Shown here piece by piece: positions 18,063-27,144 of a stretch of DNA of 64,000 nucleotides. Position 1 is the first letter of the stretch, and each line of letters starts with the position of its first letter. Below the pieces are notes generated by a model. The model did not search any database and had not been told where the DNA came from. It saw nothing but the letters and a program-made list of their open reading frames with translations. The stretch is from Variovorax sp. 54 (GTDB lineage: Bacteria; Pseudomonadota; Gammaproteobacteria; Burkholderiales; Burkholderiaceae_C): contig NZ_PEFF01000001.1 of assembly GCF_002754375.1 (NCBI RefSeq), forward strand, positions 3,985,501 to 4,049,500. The letters are read 5' to 3'. A program made the translations under genes and the position numbers.

Positions 18063-18131
18063 ATGAGTGCTTGTCGTTGCAACAACCCGCGCAGCCGCGG
18101 CCATCGGCCTGATGGAGCGCGCCATGCCTGA
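18063..18131 (+). CDS. Possible 22-residue leader peptide upstream of the EamA transporter
   Basis: A short frame MSACRCNNPRSRGHRP... with a strong GGAGG ribosome site 6 nt before its ATG, and rich in Arg plus two Cys. It ends inside the start region of the EamA gene (stop at 18129-18131, transporter ATG at 18124), so the two would be translationally coupled. It may be chance, but the ribosome site is better than that of most genes nearby. If real, it could be a regulatory leader; no function is assigned. Confidence 0.35.
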   Translation: MSACRCNNPRSRGHRPDGARHA

Positions 18132-19005
18132 CGCCGCCGCCCGCCCGGCCCTTCTCCTGCACGCCGTCGTGCTCACCGCGGTCGCCATGGTCGCGTTCGC
18201 GGCCAACTCGCTGCTGTGCAGGCTCGCGCTTCAACAGGGCGGCATCGATCCGGCCAGCTTCGGCAGCATCCGGCTCGCGTCCGGCGCGATCACGCTGGCG
18301 CTCGTCGTGCGGTTCCGCGCGCAGCCGTCGGCCCTCGGGCGCACCAGCTGGCTCCCGGCCGTCATGCTGTTCGCGTACGTCGCGTTCTTCTCCTTCGCCT
18401 ACCTGAGCCTGTCCGCGGGCACGGGCGCGCTGATCCTGTTCGGTGCGGTGCAGCTCACGATGCTGGGCGCGGGCCTGGGCAGTGGCGAGCGCTTCGGGGT
18501 GCTGGCGTGGTTCGGCTTTGTCCTCGCGGCGGCCGGACTCGTCTACCTGGTGTCGCCCGGCGTTGCCGCGCCGCCGCTGCTCGGCGCCGTGCTGATGGCG
18601 GTGGCGGGCGTGGCGTGGGGCGTGTATTCGCTGCGCGGCCGGGGCGTGGCCGACCCGCTGGCGGCCACGGCGCGCAACTTCCTGCGCGCGGTGCCACTGG
18701 CCTTCGCACTGAGCCTGGTGTTTGCCACGCGCGCGCACGCCGATGCGCGTGGCATTGCGCTGGCCGTGGCCTCCGGTGCGCTGACCTCGGGGCTCGGCTA
18801 CGTGGTCTGGTACGCGGCGCTGGGCCGCCTGTCGGCCTTGCGCGCGGCCACCGTGCAGCTGTCGGTGCCGCTGCTGGCGGCGTTCGGCGGCGTGCTGTTC
18901 CTGTCGGAGGCGATCACGCCGCGGCTGGCGCTCGCCTCGGTGGCGATCCTCGGCGGCATCGCGCTCGTGCTGAGCCAGAAGTCGCGCCGCGCGGCGCGGC
19001 GTTAG
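18124..19005 (+). CDS. EamA/DMT-superfamily transporter
   Basis: A 293-residue protein of about ten membrane segments forming two EamA halves (FAANSLLCRLAL in the first; VAGVAWGVYSLRGR in the second), typical of drug/metabolite exporters. It probably exports a small metabolite across the inner membrane; the substrate is unknown. ATG 18124 is preferred because GGAG lies about 8 nt upstream and the first helix follows; ATG 18112 is in frame. Its last 4 nt overlap the convergent Ldh2-type gene. Confidence 0.82.
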   Translation: MPDAAARPALLLHAVVLTAVAMVAFAANSLLCRLALQQGGIDPASFGSIRLASGAITLALVVRFRAQPSALGRTSWLPAVMLFAYVAFFSFAYLSLSAGTGALILFGAVQLTMLGAGLGSGERFGVLAWFGFVLAAAGLVYLVSPGVAAPPLLGAVLMAVAGVAWGVYSLRGRGVADPLAATARNFLRAVPLAFALSLVFATRAHADARGIALAVASGALTSGLGYVVWYAALGRLSALRAATVQLSVPLLAAFGGVLFLSEAITPRLALASVAILGGIALVLSQKSRRAARR

Positions 19006-20060
19006 ACGACGGCCACGCCCACCTTGGCACCGGCGGCGACGATCTCGCCCCACGTCGCGTCATCGACCCACACGCCGTCGCGTCGACGTGCCGCGCGCGC
19101 CTGGCGTTCCGGCTCGCCCGCGATCTGCACGGCCTCGAAGCCCTGGCCCTGCGGGCTTTGCCGCAGCCAGTCGATGAACGCGCGCGCCTCGTCGTCGAAG
19201 GCCTTCTGCGTGCCGAGCTTCACGGGGTCGATCAGCACCGTCAGCATGCCGTTCAGCACCGTGCGCGCCGTGTCCGCCGGCCGGTGCCAGGTGCCGCCGC
19301 CCGTGAGCGCGCCGCCCAGCAACTCGCAGGCCACCGCCATGCCGTAGCCCTTGTGCTCGCCGAAGGTCATGAGCGCGCCGAACAGGCCGTTGCCCTGCGG
19401 CACCACGACCACGCCCGGGTCGTTGGTGGGCGCACCGCGTTCGTCGATGAGGTAGCCGTCGGGCACCTGCTCGCCCTTGTTGTGGGCCACGCGCATCTTG
19501 CCCTGCGCCACGCGGCTGGTGGCGTAGTCGAGCACGAAGGGCTCGGCGCCCGCGAGCGGAATGCCGATGCAGCACGGGTTGGTGCCGAAGCGCCCGTCGC
19601 CGCCGCCCCAGGGCGCCACCACGGGCCGCGAGAGCACATTGACGAAGTGCATCGCCACCAGCCCCTGCGCCGTCGCCATCTCCGCGAAGTGCCCGATGCG
19701 TCCCAGGTGGTGTGCGTGCGCGAGCGTGAAGATGCAGCTGCCGTGCTGCTTCGCGCGCGCGATGCCCAGCTCCATCGCCTGCACGCCGACGATCTGCCCG
19801 TAGCCGTGCTGGCCGTCCAGGCCCATCAGCGTGCCGATGTCGAGGTTGACCTTCACAGAGGCGTTGGGCACGAGGCCGCCCTCGGCCACTGCGTCGATGT
19901 AGCGCGGCAGCATGCCCACGCCGTGCGAGTCGTGCCCGCTCAGGTTGGCCAGCACGAGGTTGGCGGCCACCTGCTGCGCCTCGGCGGCCGTGCTGCCTGC
20001 GGCTTCGAGGATGCGGGCGACGTTGGCTTGCAGGCCGTCGGCCTGCAGGGTTCTGGACAT
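19002..20060 (-). CDS. Ldh2/malate-L-lactate-ureidoglycolate type NAD(P)-dependent dehydrogenase
   Basis: A 352-residue enzyme of the type-2 malate/L-lactate dehydrogenase family, with the N-terminal GHDSHGVGMLPRY motif, AHAHHLGRIGHF and GTNPCCIGIPLAG in the NAD(P) domain. Members oxidise 2-hydroxy acids or reduce 2-keto acids in the cytoplasm. It is the last gene of the minus-strand TRAP/UxaA cluster, 71 nt after the dehydratase gene. Inference: it oxidises the hydroxy acid released by the pathway (lactate or glycolate-like) or an intermediate. It converges with the EamA gene by a 4-nt overlap. Confidence 0.85.
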   Translation of the reverse strand: MSRTLQADGLQANVARILEAAGSTAAEAQQVAANLVLANLSGHDSHGVGMLPRYIDAVAEGGLVPNASVKVNLDIGTLMGLDGQHGYGQIVGVQAMELGIARAKQHGSCIFTLAHAHHLGRIGHFAEMATAQGLVAMHFVNVLSRPVVAPWGGGDGRFGTNPCCIGIPLAGAEPFVLDYATSRVAQGKMRVAHNKGEQVPDGYLIDERGAPTNDPGVVVVPQGNGLFGALMTFGEHKGYGMAVACELLGGALTGGGTWHRPADTARTVLNGMLTVLIDPVKLGTQKAFDDEARAFIDWLRQSPQGQGFEAVQIAGEPERQARAARRRDGVWVDDATWGEIVAAGAKVGVAVV

Positions 20061-20131
20061 GGATCAGGCTCCTCGTGCGTTCAATGGGATGGCGTGGCCG
20101 AAGGGGAGGGCGGGCATGGACTGCGCGGGCC

Positions 20132-21658
20132 TCACATCACTGCGCCGACCTGCCAGGGCACGAACTCGTTCTGCCCGTAGCCGTGCTGCTCGCTCTTCGA
20201 CTGCGCACCCGAGGCCGTGGCCAGCACCAGTTCGAAGATGCGTTGGCCCATCTCCGCAATCGAGGCCGTGCCGTCGACGATCTCGCCGCAGTTGATGTCC
20301 ATGTCTTCTTCCTGCCGCTGCCACAGCGCCGAGTTGGTCGCGAGCTTGAGCGACGGCGAGGGCGCGCAGCCGTAGGCCGAGCCGCGCCCCGTCGTGAAGC
20401 AGATCAGGTTCGCACCGCCGGCCACCTGGCCCGTGGCGCTCACCGGGTCGTAGCCCGGCGTGTCCATGTAGACGAAGCCGTGCGCGGTGACGGGCTCGGC
20501 GTACTCGTACACCGCTTCGAGGTTGCTCGTGCCGCCCTTGGCGACCGCGCCGAGCGACTTCTCGAGGATGGTCGTGAGACCGCCCGCCTTGTTGCCCGGC
20601 GAGGGGTTGTTGTTCATCTCGCCCTCGTTGATCTCGGTGTAGTGCTCCCACCACTTGATGCGGTCCACGAGCTTCTGGCCCACCTCGCGCTTCACCGCAC
20701 GGCGCGTCAGCAGGTGCTCGGCGCCGTACACCTCGGGCGTTTCGCTGAGGATGGCCGTGCCGCCGTGCGCCACCAGCAGGTCGACCGCCGCGCCCAGCGC
20801 CGGGTTGGCGCTGATGCCCGAGTAGCCATCGGAGCCGCCGCACTGCAGCCCGATGGTGATGTGCGCGGCGCTGCAGGGCTCGCGCTTCACCGCGTTGGCG
20901 CGCGGCAGCATCTCGTTGATGAGCGCCACGCCCTTCTCGACCGTCTTGCGCGTGCCGCCCGTGTCCTGGATGTTGAAGGTGCGGAAGTTCTCGCCTTCGG
21001 CCAGATGCCCGGTCGCGAGCCAGGCGTTGATCTGGTTGGCCTCGCAGCCGAGCCCGACCACCAGCACGCCCGCGAAATTCGGGTGCGTGGCGTAGCCCGT
21101 GAGCGTGCGCTCCAGGATCTGCATGCCCATGCCCTGCGTGTCCATGCCGCAGCCGGTGCCGTGCGTCAGCGCGACGATGCCGTCCACGTTCGGAAATGCC
21201 GCGAGCGCCTGCGGATTCGTCTTGCGCGAGAAGTGGTCGGCAATCGCGCGCGCGGCCGTCGCCGAGCAGTTCACGCTGGTCAGCACACCGATGTAGTTGC
21301 GCGTGGCCACGCGGCCGTCGGCGCGCCGGATGCCCATGAACGTGGCCTCGCGTTTCGCGGGCGCGGGCTTCACGTCGGCACCGAAGGCGTAGTCGCGTTC
21401 GAAGTCTCCCTTGTCCGGGCCCATGTCCAGGTTCTGCGTGTGCACGTGCTCGCCCGCGGCGATGGGCTTGCTCGCGAAACCGATGATCTGGTTGTAGCGG
21501 CGCACCGGTTCGCCCGGTGCGATGGCGCGCATGGCGATCTTGTGGCCCGGCGGAATCAGGCCGCGCACGGCGACGTGCTCGACGACGGTGCCGCCGAGCA
21601 GTTGCGAACGCGCGATGACGACGTCGTCGGCGGGGTGGAGTCGGATGTAGGGCGTCAT
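20132..21658 (-). CDS. UxaA-family sugar-acid dehydratase (altronate/galactarate dehydratase-like)
   Basis: A 508-residue protein joining an N-terminal SAF domain (VIARSQLLGGTVVEHVAVRG) to the large UxaA/GarD domain with RNYIGVLTSVNCSATA, HGTGCGMDTQG and GLGCEANQ. The family dehydrates altronate, galactarate or related aldonates to 2-keto-3-deoxy acids using iron. The start is ATG 21658, 2 nt after the dctM stop, so it is co-translated with the TRAP importer. The neighbouring SDR and FAH-family hydrolase suggest a 6-deoxy-hexonate or pentonate substrate rather than altronate, but this is not proven. Confidence 0.88.
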   Translation of the reverse strand: MTPYIRLHPADDVVIARSQLLGGTVVEHVAVRGLIPPGHKIAMRAIAPGEPVRRYNQIIGFASKPIAAGEHVHTQNLDMGPDKGDFERDYAFGADVKPAPAKREATFMGIRRADGRVATRNYIGVLTSVNCSATAARAIADHFSRKTNPQALAAFPNVDGIVALTHGTGCGMDTQGMGMQILERTLTGYATHPNFAGVLVVGLGCEANQINAWLATGHLAEGENFRTFNIQDTGGTRKTVEKGVALINEMLPRANAVKREPCSAAHITIGLQCGGSDGYSGISANPALGAAVDLLVAHGGTAILSETPEVYGAEHLLTRRAVKREVGQKLVDRIKWWEHYTEINEGEMNNNPSPGNKAGGLTTILEKSLGAVAKGGTSNLEAVYEYAEPVTAHGFVYMDTPGYDPVSATGQVAGGANLICFTTGRGSAYGCAPSPSLKLATNSALWQRQEEDMDINCGEIVDGTASIAEMGQRIFELVLATASGAQSKSEQHGYGQNEFVPWQVGAVM

Positions 21659-21660
21659 GG

Positions 21661-23058
21661 TCAATAGAACATCTTGGGAACCCAGAGCACCAGCTTGGGC
21701 ATGTAGGTGATCACGCCCAGGCTGAGCAGGAGCGGCACCAGCCAGGGCAGGATGGCCATCGTCGTGCGCTCGAAGCTCAGGCCCGCCACGCGCGCCAGCA
21801 CGAACAGCACCATGCCCATCGGCGGGTGCAGCAGGCCGATCATGAGGTTGAGCACCATCACCAGGCCGAAGTGGATCGGGTCCACGCCGAGCTGCGTGGC
21901 AATGGGCAGCAGGATCGGCACGAGGATGGTGATGGCCGCCGTCGGCTCCAGGAAGCAGCCCACGAACAGCATCAGCAGGTTGGCCAGCAGCAGGAACACC
22001 CACGCTTCCTGGGTGAAGCCCAGCACCCAGCTCGCGATGCTGGTGGTGACGCCCGTGGCCGTGAGCATCCAGCCGAAGATCGACGCGGCCGCCACGATGA
22101 ACAGCACTGTGCTCGTGGTCTCGATGGTGTCCAGGCAGACCTTGATGAACATCTTCCACGACAGCGTGCGGTACCACGCGAAGCCCAGGATCATGGCCCA
22201 CACGCAGGCCGCAATGGCGCCTTCGGTGGGCGTGAACAGGCCCGTGGTCATGCCGCCGATGAGCAGCACCGGCGTCATGATGGGCAGCAGCGCCTCGAAG
22301 CGGAAGATCTTGTCCAGCACGAAGAGCGAAGCCAGCCCCGCGAACACCGTGAGTTGCGGCGGCGTGCCCAGCTTGGTCACAAGCACCCACAGCATCAGCG
22401 GCCAGCCGACCACCACGGCCAGCTCCATCAGCGCCTTGAACAGGCGCGTGCGCGAGAACTTGACGTCGGCGCCCCACTTGTTCTTGTGCGCGTAGTACGC
22501 CACCGTGAGCATCATGAGGATGGCCATCAGCGCACCCGGCAGCAGGCCCGCGAGGAACAGCGCGCCCACCGACACGTTGGCCATCATTCCGTAGATCACG
22601 AAGGGCAGGCTCGGCGGAATGATCGGGCCCAGCGTGGCCGAGGCGGCCGTCACGCCCACCGCGAACTCGGTCGAGTAGCCGTGCTCCTTCATGGCCTTGA
22701 TCTCGATGGTGCCCAGGCCGGCCGCATCGGCAATGGCCGTGCCGCTCATGCCCGCGAAGATCACCGAGCCCAGCACGTTCACGTGGCCCAGGCCGCCCTT
22801 GAGCCAGCCCACCAGCGCCAGCGCGAAGTTGTAGATGCGCGTGGTGATGCCGGCGTTGTTCATCAGGTTGCCGGCCAGGATGAAGAAGGGCACGGCCAGC
22901 AGCGGAAAGCTGTCGATGCCGCTCACCATGCGGTGGATCACCACGAACGGCGGCAGCGTGCTGTCGCTCACGAGGATGTAGACCAGCGAGGCGCCGGCCA
23001 TGGCGATGGCCACGGGAATGCCGCCGGCCATGAAGAACAGGAAGATGATTTTCAGCAT
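21661..23058 (-). CDS. TRAP transporter large permease (DctM)
   Basis: A 465-residue integral membrane protein with about 12 segments, including AVPFFILAGNLMN, FAGMSGTAIADAAG and ASATLGPIIPPSLPFVIYG, all typical of DctM, the sodium-coupled channel subunit of TRAP importers. It lies between dctQ (60 nt upstream) and the UxaA dehydratase gene. The set should import the organic or sugar acid that the dehydratase uses. Confidence 0.93.
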   Translation of the reverse strand: MLKIIFLFFMAGGIPVAIAMAGASLVYILVSDSTLPPFVVIHRMVSGIDSFPLLAVPFFILAGNLMNNAGITTRIYNFALALVGWLKGGLGHVNVLGSVIFAGMSGTAIADAAGLGTIEIKAMKEHGYSTEFAVGVTAASATLGPIIPPSLPFVIYGMMANVSVGALFLAGLLPGALMAILMMLTVAYYAHKNKWGADVKFSRTRLFKALMELAVVVGWPLMLWVLVTKLGTPPQLTVFAGLASLFVLDKIFRFEALLPIMTPVLLIGGMTTGLFTPTEGAIAACVWAMILGFAWYRTLSWKMFIKVCLDTIETTSTVLFIVAAASIFGWMLTATGVTTSIASWVLGFTQEAWVFLLLANLLMLFVGCFLEPTAAITILVPILLPIATQLGVDPIHFGLVMVLNLMIGLLHPPMGMVLFVLARVAGLSFERTTMAILPWLVPLLLSLGVITYMPKLVLWVPKMFY

Positions 23059-23118
23059 GGGGTTCCGTCGGGAGGCGGGGCCTCCGTGTTTGACCGAGGT
23101 GTGCCGGCGCGCGCCGCC

Positions 23119-23676
23119 TCAGCGGTCGTGCAAAGTGGATTCGGGTTGTTCGAGCACGCTGTAGCCGCGCTGCCAGTGGATGCGCAGCACCTGCAGCGAA
23201 CGCCACGCCATCGCGGCGAAGCCGAACACGCACAGCGCGTACACCACGTTCATCGGCAGGTCGACGATGGTCATGCGCGTCTGGTTGCCGATCTTCAGCA
23301 TCATCTGCACCGTCATGGCGACGGCCGCGACGAAGAAGGCGGTGCGCAGCACATCGACGGCCATCGAGAGCGCACGGCCCATCGCGCGCGGCATGTGGCG
23401 GTAGAAGAAGTCGACCTGGATCTGGTTGTTCTTCGCCACCCCCACCGCCGCGCCGACGAAGACCACGCCGATGAGCATGTAGCGCGCGACCTCCTCGGTC
23501 CAGGCCGCCGAATCGTTCATCACGTAGCGCGTGACGAACTGGTAGAACACCGTCAGGCCCAGCATCCAGAACAAGGCCAGGGAGATCCAGCCTTCGGCGA
23601 TGGTGTCCGACAGGTCGACCACTTCGTCTTCCGCATGGAAGTGGCCCTCGTCGTCGATGATCTTCTGTTCGGTCAT
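23119..23676 (-). CDS. TRAP transporter small permease (DctQ)
   Basis: A 185-residue protein with four predicted membrane helices, and WTEEVARYMLIGVVFVGAAVG plus VDFFYRHMPRAMGR matching the DctQ family. It is the small membrane subunit that partners DctM. It starts 11 nt after the dctP stop. The N-terminal acidic segment before the first helix is longer than usual. Confidence 0.9.
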   Translation of the reverse strand: MTEQKIIDDEGHFHAEDEVVDLSDTIAEGWISLALFWMLGLTVFYQFVTRYVMNDSAAWTEEVARYMLIGVVFVGAAVGVAKNNQIQVDFFYRHMPRAMGRALSMAVDVLRTAFFVAAVAMTVQMMLKIGNQTRMTIVDLPMNVVYALCVFGFAAMAWRSLQVLRIHWQRGYSVLEQPESTLHDR

Positions 23677-23687
23677 GGCCGCTTCGC

Positions 23688-24695
23688 TTACTTGATGGCC
23701 AGGATGCGGTCGTAATCTTGCTGGCGGTAGCCCTGGTCGGTGGGCTTCGTGGCCTTGAGCACCGCTTCACGGAACGCGTTCTTGTCGACCGTGATCACGT
23801 TGTTGCCCTTCTTCTTGAACTCTTCCACCAGGCGCGCTTCGGACGCGATGATTTCGCGGCCGGTCTTTTCGGCGGCTTCCTGCATCACCTCGGTGAAGAT
23901 CTTCTTGTCTTCCGCCGAGAGCTTGGTCCACAGCTGGCCCGAGGTGATGGTGAGCAGCGAGTCGACGATGTGGCCGGTGAGCGAGATGTTCTTCTGCACC
24001 TCGAAGAACTTCTTGGCCTCGATGGTCGGCAGTGGGTTCTCCTGCGCATCGACCGTGTTGTTCTGCAGTGCCAGGTACACCTCGGCAAACGCGATCGGCG
24101 TCGGGTTGGCGCCCAGCGCTTTCGGGAACGCCAGGTAGGCCGGTGCGTCGGGCACGCGGATCTTCAGGCCCTTCATGTCCTCGGGCTTGGCCACGGGCCG
24201 TGCGGCGCTCGAGGTGACGTGGCGCGCGCCGTAGTAGCTCAGCGCCGTGATGTGGTTGCCGCTCTTGTCGTCGTAGCCCTTGGCGAGCTCCTTGAACACG
24301 TCGCTCTTGGCGTACTTGAGCTGGTGTTCGGCGTCGCGGAAGATGAACGGGAAGTACGAGATCGCCAGCGGCGTGTAGGTGCGGCCAGCGAAGCTCGCGC
24401 CCGACAAAATGATGTCGACCGTGCCCAGCGTCAGGCCCTGGTTGATGTCGGCTTCCTTGCCCAGCGTGGAGGCCGGGAACACCTGCACCTCGTAGCGGCC
24501 GTTGGTGCGCTTCTTGATCTCGTCGCCGGCCCACACCGAGTACTTGTGGAAGGGCTCCGAGGTCTCGTACACGTGGGCCCACTTGAGCTTGGTCTGCGCA
24601 CTGGCGATGCCCGCCACACCCAGCGCGCCGGCTGCGAGGGCGCAGGCGGCCAGTGCCTTGAGGGCGGTGCGTTTGCTGTTCTTGCTGCTGATCAT
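23688..24695 (-). CDS. TRAP transporter periplasmic solute-binding protein (DctP)
   Basis: A 335-residue secreted binding protein. It has a signal peptide of about 33 residues ending ASAQ, then KLKWAHVYETSEPFHKY and the conserved RVPDAPAYLAFPKALGANPTPIAFAEVYLALQ block, where a conserved Arg binds the ligand carboxylate. It delivers an organic or sugar acid to DctQM. It is the first transporter gene, 47 nt after the GntR regulator gene on the same strand. The start is ATG 24695. Confidence 0.92.
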   Translation of the reverse strand: MISSKNSKRTALKALAACALAAGALGVAGIASAQTKLKWAHVYETSEPFHKYSVWAGDEIKKRTNGRYEVQVFPASTLGKEADINQGLTLGTVDIILSGASFAGRTYTPLAISYFPFIFRDAEHQLKYAKSDVFKELAKGYDDKSGNHITALSYYGARHVTSSAARPVAKPEDMKGLKIRVPDAPAYLAFPKALGANPTPIAFAEVYLALQNNTVDAQENPLPTIEAKKFFEVQKNISLTGHIVDSLLTITSGQLWTKLSAEDKKIFTEVMQEAAEKTGREIIASEARLVEEFKKKGNNVITVDKNAFREAVLKATKPTDQGYRQQDYDRILAIK

Positions 24696-24742
24696 GTGGC
24701 TTGTCTCCGTTGTAGTCGTTGGCAAAAATTGCTGGCGAAAAA

Positions 24743-25450
24743 TCAGGAAGGCTTGGCGCGGCGCCAGCTCGCGCTGAAACGGTGGTGCGAGTTGTCCATG
24801 TGCGCGTGCATGGCGGTGCGCGCGGCCTCGGCGTCGCGCGCGGCAATGGCGTCGCGAATCGCCTCGTGCTCGGCGATGGCGGCGCGCCACGAGGTCACGG
24901 TCTCGAAGTAGCCGCCCAGCCGCGTGAAGATCGGGCCGCGGCGCGAATCCCAGAAGCCCTGCACCGTCTCGGCCAGCACCACGTTGCCGCCGGCGTTGAC
25001 GATGGCCAGGTGAAAGGCGCGGTCGCCGTCCAGCGGCATGACGTTGCGGTCGGCCATCTCGCGCATGGCGGCAATGGCGCGCGTCATCGCGTCCACGTCC
25101 TTGCGCTTGCCCGACAGGGCGGCGATGGCGGCGGTCTCGCCTTCGATCACGCGGCGCGCGCGGATCAGCTCCAGCGGCCCCCACTCGGTGGGCGCCACCG
25201 GCGCGCTGGCACGGTGCGAGCGGTCGAGCACGTACACGCCCGAGCCGGTGCGCACCTCGACCCAGCCCTCGACCTCGAGCGCAATGAGTGCCTCGCGCAC
25301 CGAGGGCCGGCTCACGCCGAGCTGCTTGGCCAGGTCGCGCTCGGCGGGCAGGCGCGCGCCCACGTCGAACTCGCCCTTGGCGATCAGCCCCCGGAGCTGG
25401 TCGGCAATCTGGCGATAAAGGCGTTGGGGTTCGACGGTCTGGAGCGGCAC
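24743..25450 (-). CDS. GntR/FadR-family transcriptional regulator
   Basis: A protein of about 235 residues. The N-terminal winged helix includes LAKQLGVSRPSVREALIALE, followed by a helical FCD ligand-binding domain with FHLAIVNAGGN and HEAIRDAIAARD. It probably controls the divergent sugar-acid genes in response to a pathway metabolite. I prefer GTG 25450 (PLQTVEPQRLYRQI), which gives the usual family length and places the operator-like repeats upstream; ATG 25561 in frame would add 37 poorly conserved residues. Neither has a good ribosome site. Confidence 0.87.
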   Translation of the reverse strand: MPLQTVEPQRLYRQIADQLRGLIAKGEFDVGARLPAERDLAKQLGVSRPSVREALIALEVEGWVEVRTGSGVYVLDRSHRASAPVAPTEWGPLELIRARRVIEGETAAIAALSGKRKDVDAMTRAIAAMREMADRNVMPLDGDRAFHLAIVNAGGNVVLAETVQGFWDSRRGPIFTRLGGYFETVTSWRAAIAEHEAIRDAIAARDAEAARTAMHAHMDNSHHRFSASWRRAKPS

Positions 25451-25497
25451 GGGACGAGAGGGCAGGTGGCGGGCGAGGCGGTGGATCGGCTTAAGGG

Positions 25498-25533
25498 TTG
25501 TCCTGAATTGGACAAGTGGTAAGGCCAATTCAG
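25498..25533. promoter_or_regulatory. Overlapping operator-like inverted repeats between gntR and the SDR operon
   Basis: Two perfect inverted repeats overlap: TTGTCC-N6-GGACAA (25498-25515) and CTGAATTGG-N13-CCAATTCAG (25503-25533). They sit in the divergent control region, the expected place for the GntR protein to act on both transcription units. Binding is inferred from position only. Confidence 0.55.
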
Positions 25534-25627
25534 AATACGGCGATTCACAGTTGTCACCCATCGGGCCTAACCCGAATCCACCCCCGCACACCCCTGCATC
25601 CGCAGAACACCCCAGGAGACACCGACC

Positions 25628-26362
25628 ATGAGATTGAAGGGAAAGACCGTGCTCGTCACCGCCGCCGGCCAGGGCATCGGCCGCGCGAGCGTGCTGGCGC
25701 TCGCGGCCGAGGGCGCCCATGTGTGGGCCACCGACGTCAACGAGACGCTGCTGGCGGCCTACGCCGGCGTAACGAATGTCACGGCCCTGAAGCTCGACGT
25801 GCTCGACAAGGCCGCCATCGGCGCGCTGGTGGCGCAGCTGCCCACGCTCGACGTGCTGTTCAACTGCGCGGGCGTGGTGCACAACGGCACCATCGAGCAG
25901 GCCAGCGACGACGACCTCGACTTTGCCTTCCGCCTCAACGTGCGCGCGCAGATGTGGACCATCCAGGCCGTGCTGCCCGGCATGCTCGCGGCCGGGCGCG
26001 GCAGCATCATCAACATGGCCAGCGTGTGCTCCAGCATGAAGGGCCTGCCCAACCGCTTTGTCTACGGCACCACCAAGGCGGCGGTGCTCGGCCTCACCAA
26101 GAGCGTGGCGGCCGACTACGTGGCACGCGGCATCCGCTGCAATGCCGTGTGCCCGGGCACGGTCGACACGCCCTCGCTGGGCGATCGCATCAATGCCAAC
26201 GCCGACCCCGAGGCCGCGCGCAAGGCCTTCGTGGCGCGCCAGCCCATGGGCCGCCTCGCGCAGGCCGAGGAGATTGCGCCGGTGGTGGTGTTCCTGGCCA
26301 GCGACGAATCCATCTTCGCCACCGGCCAGTACTTCACCGTCGACGGCGGCATCACGATATGA
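25628..26362 (+). CDS. SDR oxidoreductase, 2-keto-3-deoxy-L-fuconate dehydrogenase-like
   Basis: A 244-residue SDR with TAAGQGIG at 11-18, Ser132, Tyr146 and Lys150 (VYGTTK), and the C-terminal FTVDGGITI. It resembles the DHRS6-like group that includes 2-keto-3-deoxy-L-fuconate dehydrogenase, which oxidises C4 of the keto-deoxy acid with NAD+. The FAH-family hydrolase two genes later would use such a diketo product. First gene of the plus-strand operon, preceded by the divergent operator region. The substrate remains an inference. Confidence 0.83.
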   Translation: MRLKGKTVLVTAAGQGIGRASVLALAAEGAHVWATDVNETLLAAYAGVTNVTALKLDVLDKAAIGALVAQLPTLDVLFNCAGVVHNGTIEQASDDDLDFAFRLNVRAQMWTIQAVLPGMLAAGRGSIINMASVCSSMKGLPNRFVYGTTKAAVLGLTKSVAADYVARGIRCNAVCPGTVDTPSLGDRINANADPEAARKAFVARQPMGRLAQAEEIAPVVVFLASDESIFATGQYFTVDGGITI

Positions 26363-27114
26363 ACCGGCTCGATTTCGAAGGCCGCCATGCAGTGGTCACC
26401 GGCGGTGCCACGGGGCTGGGCTTCGGCATCGCGCAGCGGCTCGTCGCCTCGGGCGGCAGCGTCACGCTGTGGGACCGCGACGAGGCCGCCGCCGGACGTG
26501 CGGCCGAAGCGCTCGGCGCCAAGGCCTTCGCACTGAAGGTCGACGTGACGCAGCAGCCGTCGGTTGCGAAAGCCGTGGCCGCCACGCTCGCGCACGCGCC
26601 ACGCATCGATGCGCTGGTCAACAGCGCCGGCATCACCGGGCCCAACGTCAAGCTCTGGGACTACCCGGTGGACGACTGGCGCCAGGTGATGGAGGTCAAC
26701 GTCAACGGCGTGTTCCTGTGCTGCCGAGAGGTGGTGGCGCAGATGCGCAAGCAGGGCGCGACGGGCGAGGGCCGCATCGTCAACATCGCCTCGGTCGCCG
26801 GCAAGGAAGGCAACCCCAACGCCAGCGCCTACAGCGCAAGCAAGGCCGCCGTCATCGGGCTCACCAAGTCGCTCGGCAAGGAACTGGCCGACACCGGCAT
26901 CCGCGTGAACTGCGTGACGCCCGCGGCAGTGAAGACCGCCATCTTCGACCAGATGACGCCCGAGCACATCGCGTTCATGTTGTCGAAAATCCCCATGGGC
27001 CGTTTCGGCACGGTGGACGAAGTGGCCGCACTGGTCGGCTGGCTTTGCACCGAAGATTGTTCTTTCTCCACGGGCGCCGTGTTCGACCTGTCCGGCGGCC
27101 GCTCTACGTACTAA
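26359..27114 (+). CDS. SDR family oxidoreductase (FabG-like)
   Basis: A 251-residue classical SDR with TGGATGLG near residue 14, Ser145, Tyr158 and Lys162 (YSASK). Its ATG overlaps the stop of the preceding SDR gene (ATGA), so the two are translationally coupled. It resembles FabG and sugar 1-dehydrogenases. In this operon it could oxidise the starting aldose or an intermediate, but no lactonase is present nearby, and the role is open. Confidence 0.82.
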   Translation: MNRLDFEGRHAVVTGGATGLGFGIAQRLVASGGSVTLWDRDEAAAGRAAEALGAKAFALKVDVTQQPSVAKAVAATLAHAPRIDALVNSAGITGPNVKLWDYPVDDWRQVMEVNVNGVFLCCREVVAQMRKQGATGEGRIVNIASVAGKEGNPNASAYSASKAAVIGLTKSLGKELADTGIRVNCVTPAAVKTAIFDQMTPEHIAFMLSKIPMGRFGTVDEVAALVGWLCTEDCSFSTGAVFDLSGGRSTY

Positions 27115-27144
27115 TCCCCCATTTCAATGCACTGAAAGGAACGC

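Noticed and set aside
21659..23770. A long minus-strand frame in phase with the UxaA gene, reaching 23770
   Set aside because: It runs out of frame through dctM and dctQ, which have clear families; the UxaA/SAF domain begins at ATG 21658.
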